Source: Kineosporiaceae bacterium (GTDB lineage Bacteria; Actinomycetota; Actinomycetes; Actinomycetales; Kineosporiaceae). From it: a stretch of DNA of 64,000 bases. Shown piece by piece: positions 53,100-62,200 of this stretch (position 1 is its first letter; the number at the start of each line of letters is the position of its first letter). Made by a program: the position numbers and the translations under genes. The notes under the pieces are model-generated. The model did no database searches and was not told the DNA's origin. It saw only the letters and a program-made list of their open reading frames with translations. Location: assembly GCA_016794595.1 (NCBI GenBank), contig JAEUJN010000019.1, forward strand, positions 85,372 through 149,371. Reading direction: 5' to 3'.

Positions 53100-53202
53100 A
53101 ACCCGCTCATGCTCCGCAGGGACCGAGTCGACAGTGCTGTCAGGCGTCGAGATCGCGGTCTGCGCGGAGCATGGCGCGTCACCTGCGGAGCATGAGCGGG
53201 TT
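53100..53202 (-). repeat. 103-bp palindromic element, copy 3 (inverted)
   Basis: It has perfect 21-bp outer arms (53100-53120 and 53182-53202) beginning AACCCGCTCATGCTCCG. Read on the minus strand its interior (AGGTGACGCGCCATGCTCCG) aligns with copy 1 (AGGTGACGCCCCATGCTCCG), so it is inserted in the opposite orientation. It touches the likely start codon of the DUF1638 gene and lies 24 bp past the RACo-like gene stop. Confidence 0.85.
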
Positions 53203-53226
53203 TCGGAGCGGGTGTCAGGGCGGGTT

Positions 53227-55197
53227 TCAGCTGGGGAAGGAGAGTTGCTCGACGAAGAGGTCGTTGAAGTCGGCTCGGTCGGAGAGTTCGACATAGCGCA
53301 CCTCCTCGAGCAGGGTGTGGGCCCCGGCCCGTTCGCGCACCGACAGCAGCGTCATCTTGGCGCCCTCGCCGGCGACGTTGCCCGCGCTGACGATCCGCAG
53401 CACCGGAACCTTCGGCACCAGACCGATCCGGACGGCGTTCGCCGCCGACAGGTACGACCCGAACGAACCTGCGAGCAGCACCTGCTGGACGTCGGCCACC
53501 TGCGCCCCGAACTCCTCGAGCAGCAGGTTCCACCCGGTGGCGATGGCCGCCTTGGCGAACTGCAACTCCCGGACGTCGCGCTGGGAGAGGTAGATCGCGT
53601 GCTCGACGTCGCCGACCTCGCCGGACCAGTGCAAGACGAAGACCCGCTCGCCGCCGTCCAGTTCCACCAGCCGGTCGGCCAGGCCGGGGATCATCGCCCG
53701 GGCGGCCTCGGCACTCACCAGCCGGCCCGAGGAGTCCAGCAACCCGGTGGCCACCAGCTCGGCGACGGCATCGACCAGCCCGGACCCGCACAGCCCCACC
53801 GGTTCCCCGTTGCCGATCACCTGCAGGCCCACGCCGTCCTGGCTCAGCTTGACCACCTCGATCGCGCCGTCCGCTGCCCTCATGCCGCAGCGGATCGATG
53901 CGCCCTCGAAGGCCGGCCCGGCCGGGGCGGCGGTCGACAGCAGCCGCGCGGAGTCCCCGAGCACGATCTCGCAGTTGGTGCCGACGTCGATGAACAGGCG
54001 CAGCCGCTTGTCGCGATCCATGCCCGAGGCCAGCATGCCCGCGACGATGTCCCCACCGACGTAGGCCCCGAGCGAGGGGAACACGTAGGCCCGCGCGCGC
54101 GGGTGCAGCGCCAGGCCCAGCTCGCCGGCCAGCACCTCGGGAAACTCCTTGGTGGACATGACGAACGGGGCCACCCCGAGCGGTTCGGGGTCGATCCCGA
54201 GCACCAGGTGGGTCATGGTGGCGTTCCCTGCCAGGGCGACCTCGTAGACCGTGGCCGGGTCGACCCCCGCCTCGGCGCACACCTCGCCGGCCAGCTCGGC
54301 CAGGGTGGCCTGAGCGGCCTCGCGCAGCCGGCCGAGCGCGTCCGGGTCGAGCATGGTCGCGCTGATCCGGCTGATCACATCGCCGCCGAACGGCTGCTGC
54401 CGGTTGAGCATCGAGCGCACCGCCGCCGGCGTCCCGGTGGTCAGGTCGAGCAGGGTGGCGACCACGGTCGTGGTTCCCAGGTCGAACGCGATGCCGTACC
54501 GGGTGGCCGTGGTGTCGCCACCCTCGACGTCGATCAGCACCTCGTCGACGATCACGGCGGTGACCTTGAAGTCGTTCTCCCGCAGGACCTTCGGCAACCT
54601 GCGGATGGCGTGCAGATCAGGTCGGGGTTCGAGGTCGTCGATCGCCTCGAGCACCCGCTGGACGTCGGTGCGCTGGTCGGCCAGCGACGGTTCGTCGAGT
54701 TCGACGTAGCGCTTCTGGACGGCGGGCCGCAGGATCACCTGCCGCCCCACCCCCACGGTGGCCGCCTTGGGCCGGGTGAGCAACGGCGGCACCTCGACCG
54801 TCAGTTCGCCCTGGGCGCTCGCCAGGCAGGCCAGTCGCCACCCCTGCCGCAACTGCTCGGGGGAGAAGGCTCGTGGGTCCTGCCGGGCCACGGGTACCGC
54901 GCCGCCGACCACGCGCACCTTGCACTTGCGGCAGGTGCCGTGGCCACCACAGGTCGAGTCGATCGCGATGCCGTTCCAGCTCGCCGCGTCGAACACGCTG
55001 ACCCCGGCCGGGACCCGGACCTCGCGGTCACCCGCAGGGGCCCCGGCGGCCTCCCCGGTGCGCACGAACGTGATCCGGGACCGCCCGGGCTCCTCGGTGG
55101 TCAGCGCGCCGGGGTCGACGTGGTGGGCCTGGGGGTGCTCCCCGAGCAAACCCTCGCGCAGGTAGCGCTCCCGATCAGGGCCGGTGGACTCGTTCAC
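53227..55197 (-). CDS. Corrinoid-activating ATPase (RACo/RamA-like, DUF4445)
   Basis: This 656-residue protein re-reduces inactive Co(II) corrinoid proteins using ATP. An N-terminal 2Fe-2S ferredoxin-like domain has C83, C89, C92 ([14 protein letters not shown]) and C124. A middle linker follows, then an ASKHA ATPase region starting with [19 protein letters not shown] (about 240) and including [28 protein letters not shown] and [15 protein letters not shown]. This is the RACo type with a 2Fe-2S cluster rather than the 2x4Fe-4S RamA of methanogens. Start GTG 55197. It is 37 bp downstream of the methyltransferase gene on the same strand. Confidence 0.92.
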   Translation of the reverse strand: MNESTGPDRERYLREGLLGEHPQAHHVDPGALTTEEPGRSRITFVRTGEAAGAPAGDREVRVPAGVSVFDAASWNGIAIDSTCGGHGTCRKCKVRVVGGAVPVARQDPRAFSPEQLRQGWRLACLASAQGELTVEVPPLLTRPKAATVGVGRQVILRPAVQKRYVELDEPSLADQRTDVQRVLEAIDDLEPRPDLHAIRRLPKVLRENDFKVTAVIVDEVLIDVEGGDTTATRYGIAFDLGTTTVVATLLDLTTGTPAAVRSMLNRQQPFGGDVISRISATMLDPDALGRLREAAQATLAELAGEVCAEAGVDPATVYEVALAGNATMTHLVLGIDPEPLGVAPFVMSTKEFPEVLAGELGLALHPRARAYVFPSLGAYVGGDIVAGMLASGMDRDKRLRLFIDVGTNCEIVLGDSARLLSTAAPAGPAFEGASIRCGMRAADGAIEVVKLSQDGVGLQVIGNGEPVGLCGSGLVDAVAELVATGLLDSSGRLVSAEAARAMIPGLADRLVELDGGERVFVLHWSGEVGDVEHAIYLSQRDVRELQFAKAAIATGWNLLLEEFGAQVADVQQVLLAGSFGSYLSAANAVRIGLVPKVPVLRIVSAGNVAGEGAKMTLLSVRERAGAHTLLEEVRYVELSDRADFNDLFVEQLSFPS

Positions 55198-55234
55198 CCT
55201 GGGTTCCCGTGCTCCGCCTCGTCCGGTACCGGTT

Positions 55235-56131
55235 TCAGCCGGCCGCCGTCGCCGCGCCGGCCGCCGCCGCGGCCTCGGCGGCCTTCTGCTTGGCGCGGAA
55301 CGCCGCGATCCAGTTGGCGCCCCACTCGTCGTTGCCCATCATCAGGTCCGCTGCCTTGACCGACTCGACCATCTGCGGGGTGCGGGCGTCCATGATCGCG
55401 CTGGTCAGGCCGGCGTGGATCGCCATGGGCAGGAAGGCCGCGCCGAGCGCGTGCCGCCCGGGCATGCCGAAGGAGACGTTCCCGGCACCGACGGTGGTGT
55501 TCAGGCCGAACTCGTCCCGGATCAGCGAGATCGCCTGCATGGTCCACTTGCCGTACTCGTGGTTGGCCCCGACCGGCATGGCCAGCGGGTCGATCACGAT
55601 GTCCTCGATCGGGATGCCGTACTCGGTCGTGGCCACCTGGACGATCTTTCGGGTGATCTCCAGCCGCTTGGCCGGGTCCTCGGGGATCTCGTCCTCCTCG
55701 TTGGGCAGGGCGATCACTGCGGCGCCGTACTTCTTCACCAGCGGCAGGATCGCCTCCAGCCGCTCGGCCTCCCCGGTCACCGAGTTGACCAGCGCCTTGC
55801 CCTGATAGGCGGCCAGCCCGGCGTCCAGGGCCTCGACCACCGAGGAGTCGATGCACAGCGGCAGATCGGTCAACGACTGGATCAGCCTCACCGCGTCCGA
55901 GAGCAGCTGAGCCTCGTCGGCCAGCGGCACGCCCATGTTGACGTCCAGCATCATCGCCCCACCGGCGACCTGGGCGTGGACGTCCTCGATCACCCGGTGC
56001 ATGTCACCGGCGCGCAGCTCCTCCTGGAACTTCGGGCGCCCGGTCGGATTGATCCGCTCGCCGATGATGCAGAACGGCTGGTCGGGCCCGATCACGAGCT
56101 CGCGGGTGGCCGAGCGCAGGACGGTGTGCAT
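55235..56131 (-). CDS. Methyl-THF:corrinoid methyltransferase (MtgA/MeTr-like)
   Basis: This 298-residue TIM-barrel protein of the dihydropteroate-synthase-like family contains FCIIGERINPTGRPKFQEEL, MMLDVNMGVPLADEAQLL, LPLCIDSSVVEALDAGLAAY, GKALVNSVTGEAERLEAILPL, IVIDPLAMPVGANHEYGKW and TTVGAGNVSFGMPGRHALG, all typical of pterin-binding MeTr enzymes. In this context it should move the methyl group from the corrinoid protein to tetrahydrofolate. Start ATG 56131 with GGAGTTC upstream. The C-terminus is an Ala/Gly-rich tail. Confidence 0.92.
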   Translation of the reverse strand: MHTVLRSATRELVIGPDQPFCIIGERINPTGRPKFQEELRAGDMHRVIEDVHAQVAGGAMMLDVNMGVPLADEAQLLSDAVRLIQSLTDLPLCIDSSVVEALDAGLAAYQGKALVNSVTGEAERLEAILPLVKKYGAAVIALPNEEDEIPEDPAKRLEITRKIVQVATTEYGIPIEDIVIDPLAMPVGANHEYGKWTMQAISLIRDEFGLNTTVGAGNVSFGMPGRHALGAAFLPMAIHAGLTSAIMDARTPQMVESVKAADLMMGNDEWGANWIAAFRAKQKAAEAAAAAGAATAAG

Positions 56132-56197
56132 GCAGAACTCCTTGTCGGTGAACGGATCCGGCGGGCGAACGTCTCGCCGTCCGGGTCGGGTGGGCTG

Positions 56198-56869
56198 TCA
56201 GACTGCGACGGCCCGGCGGTGCTCGATCAGGTCCTTGGCCCGGCGCACCGTGGTGGCGGCGTCCGGGGCGTACCCGTCGGCGCCCACGGCATCGGCGTAC
56301 TCCTGGGTGACCGGCGCGCCGCCGACCATCACGATCACCGAGTCGCGCAGGCCGGCCTTCTCCAGGGCGTTGATGTTCGCCTTGAACATCGGCATGGTCG
56401 TGGTGAGGAAGGCGGACATGCCGACGATGTCGGGCTTGTGCTCCTCGATCGCGGCCACGAACTTCTCCGGCGCCACCTGCACGCCGAGATCGATCACGTG
56501 GAAGCCGGCGCCCTCGAGCATGATGTTGACCAGGTTCTTGCCGATGTCGTGCACGTCGCCCTTGACCGTTCCCATGACGAAGGTGCCGACCGTCTCGGCG
56601 CCGGTGTCGGCCAGCAGCGGGCGCAGCAGGTCCAGCGCCGCGCTCATCGCCTTGCCCGCGATCAGCATCTCGGGGACGAAGAAGTCACCGCGTTCGAAGC
56701 GCGCTCCGACCTCCTCCAGCGAGGGGATCAGGGCCTCGAACAGCAACGAGTCGGGGCTCATACCGATCTCGAGGCCCTGCTGGGTCAGTTCCAGCACCCG
56801 GGGTCGGTTGCCCACCAGGGTTTCGTCGTACAGGGCCTTCAACAGGTCGGCCTGCGCGGCGTCGGTCAT
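56198..56869 (-). CDS. Corrinoid protein (MttC/MtgC-like)
   Basis: This 223-residue methyl carrier has an N-terminal helical cap (about 1-90, including RFERGDFFVPEMLIAGKAM) and a C-terminal cobalamin-binding domain with D105-V-H107-D-I-G110 (KGDVHDIGKNLV), LEGAGFHVIDLG, GMSAFLTTTMP and VMVGGAPVTQEYADAVGADGY. It accepts a methyl group from the MttB homologue and donates it to the MeTr enzyme. Its ATG overlaps the IclR stop codon (ATGA), so it is co-translated with that regulator. Confidence 0.94.
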   Translation of the reverse strand: MTDAAQADLLKALYDETLVGNRPRVLELTQQGLEIGMSPDSLLFEALIPSLEEVGARFERGDFFVPEMLIAGKAMSAALDLLRPLLADTGAETVGTFVMGTVKGDVHDIGKNLVNIMLEGAGFHVIDLGVQVAPEKFVAAIEEHKPDIVGMSAFLTTTMPMFKANINALEKAGLRDSVIVMVGGAPVTQEYADAVGADGYAPDAATTVRRAKDLIEHRRAVAV

Positions 56870-57663
56870 GCGGCACCTACCTTTCGTGAGAACCCGAGTT
56901 GTGTGGACACCGTCATCGCCTGCTCGGCGACCAGTGTGCCCAGTCCCGGCAGCCGATCGGCCGGAATCCGCGCGGTCGGCCCGGACACCGACACCGCCCC
57001 CACCACGGCCCCGTCCGGTCCGCGCACGGGGGCGGCGACGGCGACCAGGCCCACTTCCAGTTCCTCCACGGCCGCGGCCCAGCCACGCCGGCGCACCACC
57101 GCCAGGTCGGCGTCCAGTGCTGCCCGGTTGACGATCGTGGACGGCGTGCGCGCCTCGAGTGGGCCCTCGGGCAGCGGCAGGCGCCCGAAGGCGTAGAACA
57201 CCTTGCCCAGCGCCGAGCAGTGCGGTGGCACCTCGATGTCGACCCAGTTGGTCGCCCCGAGCAGGTAGCGTCCGTCGACCTGGGACACCTGCACCACGCC
57301 GTCTGCCCGGGGGACCGCGAAGTTGGCTGTCTCGCCGGTCTGCTGGGCCAGGCGATCCAGCGCCGGCTGGGCGAGCTCGGCCAGGTCGTGCAACTGGTTG
57401 CCGGCGTTGTGCCGCGCCGCGTACAGGGCGAACAGCGCGCCCGGGCGGAAGCTGCCCTGTCGGTCACGCTGCACCAGCCGATTGCGTTCGAGTGCCTGCA
57501 GCAGGCGTGAGGTGGTCGACCGGGCCAGCCCCAGTTCCTCGACCAGCCAGGTGAAGGTGCGTGCCTGGTCGGCGGTCACGATCAGGTCCAGCAGCGCGGC
57601 GGCGCGGTCGACGGCCTGGCTGCCGGCGGTTCCCACCGCCGTGCGACCCGTCGACTGTTCCAT
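56866..57663 (-). CDS. IclR family transcriptional regulator
   Basis: This 265-residue protein has an N-terminal winged helix (about 15-75: QAVDRAAALLDLIV, EELGLARSTTSRLLQALERNRLV) and an IclR effector domain (about 90-255: LAQQTGETANFAV, HCSALGKVFYAFG, VAAPVRGPDGAVVGAVSVSGP). The start is ATG 57663, which lies in a 7-bp palindrome that is probably its own operator. It heads the corrinoid operon and is divergent from the MttB homologue, so it likely senses the methylated substrate or product and controls both sides. Confidence 0.93.
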   Translation of the reverse strand: MEQSTGRTAVGTAGSQAVDRAAALLDLIVTADQARTFTWLVEELGLARSTTSRLLQALERNRLVQRDRQGSFRPGALFALYAARHNAGNQLHDLAELAQPALDRLAQQTGETANFAVPRADGVVQVSQVDGRYLLGATNWVDIEVPPHCSALGKVFYAFGRLPLPEGPLEARTPSTIVNRAALDADLAVVRRRGWAAAVEELEVGLVAVAAPVRGPDGAVVGAVSVSGPTARIPADRLPGLGTLVAEQAMTVSTQLGFSRKVGAA

Positions 57664-57673
57664 ATCATGGAAC
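57657..57673. promoter_or_regulatory. Probable IclR operator over the start codon
   Basis: GTTCCAT (57657-57663) and ATGGAAC (57667-57673) form a perfect inverted repeat with a 3-bp spacer. TTCC-GGAA palindromes are typical IclR sites. The left arm contains the IclR start codon and the site is within the 126-bp divergent region before the MttB homologue, so binding would repress iclR directly. Confidence 0.6.
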
Positions 57674-57789
57674 CGCTGTTTCACGGCGAAAGCGTAGGAT
57701 CGGCGCTCGTCCGCGGTCAAGCACACCTGCACGAGCGCACCACCCGCCGTCCGGTACGGTCACCGCACCCGCGAGTCGAAGGAGCCCCG

Positions 57790-59250
57790 ATGTTCCGAAA
57801 CGCCATGCCGCGCTACGAGATCCTCTCGCAGGAATCCCTGGCGGTCCTGGACTCCGGGTGGCGTCGGCTGGTGTCCGAGATCGGGGTCGAGTTCTGCTCC
57901 GAGCGTGCCCTGGACCTGTTCCGGGCGGCCGGTCAGAAGGTCGAGGACCAGAACGTCCGCTTCGATCCCGACTTCGTGCTCGAGCAGGTCGCCAAGGCCC
58001 CGCGGGAGTTCGACGTCCAGGCGCGCAATCCCGCCCGGTCGGTGCACATCGGTGGGGACGACATGGTCTTCGGTGGCGTCTACGGCCCGCCGTTCGTGCG
58101 CGAGGGCGAGGTCCGCCGGGACGCCACGATGGAGGACTTCCGCAACTTCACCCGGTTGGCCCAGTCCTTCGACGGGCTGGACTCGGCCGGTGGGGTGATC
58201 TGCGAGCCGAACGACGCGCCGCTGGACAGCCGTCACCTGGACATGACCTACGCGCTGCAGACGCTCACCGACAAGATCTACATGGGCAATGTGGTCAGCG
58301 GCGTCAACGCCCGCGACACCCTGGCCATGACCGAGATCCTGTTCGGTGCCGGTCGGGGCCGCGAGGCCGGCCGGGCGGCGATCGAGGCGACCCCGGCCAC
58401 CATCTCGCTGATCAACTGCAACTCGCCCCTGCGCTGGGACGACCGCATGCTGGACGCGCAGTTCGAGTACAGCGCGGCCAACCAGCCCGTCGTCCTGACC
58501 CCGTTCCTGCTCATGGGAGCGATGTCACCGGTCTCGATCCCGGCCACCCTGGCCCAGCAACTGGCCGAGGCGCTCACCGGCATCGCGCTGTCGCAGCTGA
58601 TCCGGCCCGGCGCCCCGGTGATCTTCGGGTCGTTCCTGTCGAACATCGACATGCAGTCCGGCTCACCGCAGTTCGGCACCCCCGAGTCGGCGATGGGCCT
58701 GCTCTGCACCGGACAGATCGCCCGCCACTACGGGTTGCCGGTGCGCTCGGGCGGAGGCTTCACGTCGTCCCAGATGCCCGACGCCCAGGCCGCCTACGAG
58801 GCGCTGATGACGATGCTGCCGACCTTCCTGGCCGGCATCAACTGGGTGATGCACACCGCCGGCTGGCTCGACGGCGGCCTGGTCGCCTGCTACGAGAAGT
58901 TCGTGATCGACATGCAGATCCACGAGATGCTGCAGCACGCCTTCACCCCGATCGAGTTCACCGAGGAATCACTGGCCTTCGGAGCCCACGAGGAGGTCGG
59001 CCACGGCGGGCACTTCCTCGGTGCCGAGCACACCATGGAGCGGTTCCGCACCTGCTTCTACCGGCCGTTCCTGTCCAGCTCTGACAACTACGACCGGTGG
59101 ATGCGCGGGGGTGCCAAGGACGCCGCCGCGCGGGCCGGGGACATCTGGCGGGCCAGGCTCGACGCCTACGAGCAGCCGCCCATGGACGACGCGGTGCGCG
59201 AGGAGCTGGAGGCCTACGTCATCCGGCGGCGGGCCGAACTCGGCGACTGA
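57790..59250 (+). CDS. MttB-family methyltransferase without pyrrolysine
   Basis: This 486-residue TIM-barrel enzyme of the trimethylamine methyltransferase superfamily shows VLDSGWRRLVSEIGVEFCSERALDLFRAAG, DDMVFGGVYGPPFVREGEVRRDATMEDF, VICEPNDAPLDSRHLDMTYALQTLTDK and GLPVRSGGGFTSSQMPDAQAAYEALM, read in parts. The frame has no internal TAG, so it lacks pyrrolysine, like glycine-betaine (MtgB), proline-betaine and carnitine methyltransferases. The start ATG 57790 follows GAAGGAG; the in-frame extension from 57667 is rejected because it covers the IclR operator. Glycine betaine is the best guess given betA nearby. Confidence 0.9.
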   Translation: MFRNAMPRYEILSQESLAVLDSGWRRLVSEIGVEFCSERALDLFRAAGQKVEDQNVRFDPDFVLEQVAKAPREFDVQARNPARSVHIGGDDMVFGGVYGPPFVREGEVRRDATMEDFRNFTRLAQSFDGLDSAGGVICEPNDAPLDSRHLDMTYALQTLTDKIYMGNVVSGVNARDTLAMTEILFGAGRGREAGRAAIEATPATISLINCNSPLRWDDRMLDAQFEYSAANQPVVLTPFLLMGAMSPVSIPATLAQQLAEALTGIALSQLIRPGAPVIFGSFLSNIDMQSGSPQFGTPESAMGLLCTGQIARHYGLPVRSGGGFTSSQMPDAQAAYEALMTMLPTFLAGINWVMHTAGWLDGGLVACYEKFVIDMQIHEMLQHAFTPIEFTEESLAFGAHEEVGHGGHFLGAEHTMERFRTCFYRPFLSSSDNYDRWMRGGAKDAAARAGDIWRARLDAYEQPPMDDAVREELEAYVIRRRAELGD

Positions 59251-59251
59251 C

Positions 59252-62200
59252 TCACGATGGGCTGACGGTGTTCGACTGCGCCGAGGCCGGCCCGGCGCCC
59301 GCGCTGTTGGTGGCACTCACGGTGAAGGTGTACCCGATGCCTGCGGTCAGTCCGGTGACGGTGCAGGACGTCGAGGCGGTGCTGCAGCTCTTGTTGCCCG
59401 GCGTCGAGGTGACGGTGTAGCCGGTCACCGAGGCACCACCGTTCCAGGACGGCGCGCTCCAGGAGACGCTGGCCTGACCGCTGCCGGCGGTCGCGGTGGG
59501 GGTGCCGGGAGCCGCCGGGGCGATGGTCTGGCTCCAGTGCCGGGCGAGGTATTCCTCGACTGTGCGCCGCTCGGAGGGGTTGAGAGCCCGATCGAAGACG
59601 AGCACCTCGCCGATGTCCCCGTCCAGCGGGTAGGCGTAGTCGGCGGTGGCCGGCGTGCCGGCAGCCCCGATGTTGAGATCGTCCGGGGTGCTGAACCACG
59701 ACCCGGACAGCGAAGCGCTGCTCAGGGCGCCCCGACCGTTGACGGTCACCCCGCCGGTGAGGGTGCCGGCGGCCGAGGCGTAGATCGCCGAGAACACCGC
59801 GGTGCCGCTCGCGCTCGTCGCCGGGTAGCCGCTCGAGCCGGCTCCCGTGGTGTAGAAGTCACCCTGCACGCTGTCGATGGTGGTGGTGCCGCCGTAGGCG
59901 TGGGCGAGCAGCCCGGTGTTCCAACCGCCCCACGCGGCCAGGATGGCGGCGTTGTTGGTGCCGACCGTTCCGTAGGTGGTGCGAGGGTTGGCCACGACGA
60001 AGATCGATCGGTCTGCGCTGCCGATCGCCCCGATCCCGCTCGCCGTGATCTCGTAGTGGTCGGCGGTGGCCTTGGCCATGCGCAGCGCCGCCAGGCCGTT
60101 GATGGCCGAATCCGTCAGCACGGGTGAGGCGGATCCTCCGCGAGGAGCGAGCCACCCGTTACCGGAACGGTCCTTCCAGCACCCCACCCCGCTGCCCGTG
60201 GTGGCGCCCGAGCCCGAGCAGTCCACGGCCGGCGACAGCGAGGCCGGGTGCCGGGCATCGAGCCAGACCCGCAGGTCGGCGGAGGCGAACAGGGTTGTCG
60301 GATAGGACGTGGCCGTGGCGGTTCCGGGCGGTCCGGCACCGACGGCGTTGGTGGCCGTGACGCTCACGGTGTACTCGATGCCGTTGGTCAGGCCGCTCAG
60401 GGTGCACGAGGTGGACGCCGTGCTGCACGACGTGCCGCCAGGGGAGGCGGTCGCGGTGTAGGAGGTGACCGCCGCCCCGCCGTCCCAGGCCGGCGCCGTC
60501 CAGGAGATGGTCGCCTGCCCGTCACCGGGGGTGGTGGTGACCGTGGGGGCGGCGGGGGTGATGGTGGCGCCCCACTTGCGCGCCAGGTACTCCTCGACCA
60601 CCCGCTTCTGGGCGGTGGTCAGGGTGCCGCTCAGCACGACCGTCTCGGCAACCGGACCCTGCCAGAAGGTGTCAGTGGCGACGCTGGAACCGAGGCTGCC
60701 GGTCGTCGTCGCCGTCGAGAACGTGACCGCGGTGGCGGAGGACCAGCTCCGGCCGTCGGTCGCCGACCGTATCGTGCTGCCGGCGCCCGCAGCCTCGGCT
60801 GCGGCGAGGGTCGGTGCCGTCGACCACGTTCCCGACGTGCTGCCCGGTCCGAACCGGTTGTCGAACTGGACCACGCCGGTCGTCGGGGCCTTGAACAGGG
60901 TCCGGGTCTGCCCGGCGCCCGTGCCGCCCCAGTCCAGCACGGTGGAGTAGGAGCCGTTGGTCGGGCTGGAATGGGCGGCGACGACGAATTCGGTGCTGGA
61001 CGTCGTCCCGGTCGGCATGAGCGCGGCGCTGAACCCCAACCGGTCGTTGCTGCCGTCGAACCCGGGGACGGAGTGGGTGGCGACGGTGGTCAGGGTGGGC
61101 TGGTTGCCGCTGGTGGTCTGGGTGGCGTGGTTGGCGTTGGGGGATTTGTCTCTCCAGCAGCCGACGGTGGTGCTGGCCTGGGCGCCGGTGCAGGTGTCGG
61201 CGGCGTACAGGGTGGCGGGGTCGGCGCCGTCGAGCCAGAACTCGAAGGCGCTGCCGGTCATGATCGTGGCGGGGTACGGGGTGACGGTGGCCGCCGCCGA
61301 GGCGGTGCTGGTGCCGATGGCGTTGGTGGCGGTGACCGTGACCGAGTAGGTGATGCCGTCGGTCAGGCCGGTCAGGGTGCAGGGGGAGGAGCCGCTGGTG
61401 CAGGTGATGTTCGACAGCGAGCCGTGGCCGGTTCCGGCGGTGGGAGCGGCGGTGGCGGTGTAGCCGGTGATCGCTGATCCACCGGTGGAGGCAGGTGCGG
61501 TCCAGGTGAGCGATGCCTGACCGGAGGTGGTGCTGCTCGCGGTCGCGGTCAGGCCGGTGGGGGCTCCGGGTGGGCCGGTGGGGGTGACGGGGTTGGAGGC
61601 GGCCGAGGCGGGTCCGGTGCCGACGCTGTTGGTGGCGGTGACGGTGACCGTGTGAGGGGTGCCGTTGGTCAGGCCGGTGATCGTGCAACTGGTGCCCGTG
61701 GTGGTGCAGGTGTTCCCGCCGGGGGAGGCGGTGGCGGTGTAGGAGGTGATGGGGGAGCCGCCGTCCCAGGCGGGCGCCGTCCAGGTGATGTCGGCGTCGC
61801 CGACCCCGGCGGTCGCGACAGGCGTTCCGGGGACGGAGGGAGTGATGGCTGTGGCCCACTTGCGGGCCAGATACTCCTGCACCACCCGGCGATCGGCCGC
61901 GGTCAGCGCGGCATCGGTCACGATGACCTCGTGGGTGTACCCGGTGAACAGGGCACCCACGTGCACCGTGGAGGCTCCGGTGGTGTTCACGGCGGTGGTC
62001 GCGCTGACCGCCGCCGCACCGTTGGTCTGGAGGTTCATCGACCCGGACAGGTGCTGGAGGTCGGCGATCACGAGGGCGTTCTGGGTCCAGGTGCCGCTGG
62101 TGGCGTACGTGCCGGAGTTGGTGCCCGCGGACACGGCGCGGGAGGTGTTGCGGAACCACAACTCGCGGCGCGCACCACTGCCTCCTGTGCCCCAGAAGAG

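Noticed and set aside
50616..53202. Prophage or plasmid remnant around the Fic gene
   Set aside because: No integrase, portal, capsid, replication or attachment-like sequences are visible. The region is better read as decayed chromosomal genes with small palindromes.
57790..59250. Pyrrolysine-containing MttB
   Set aside because: The reading frame is complete without an internal TAG, so the non-pyrrolysine group applies.
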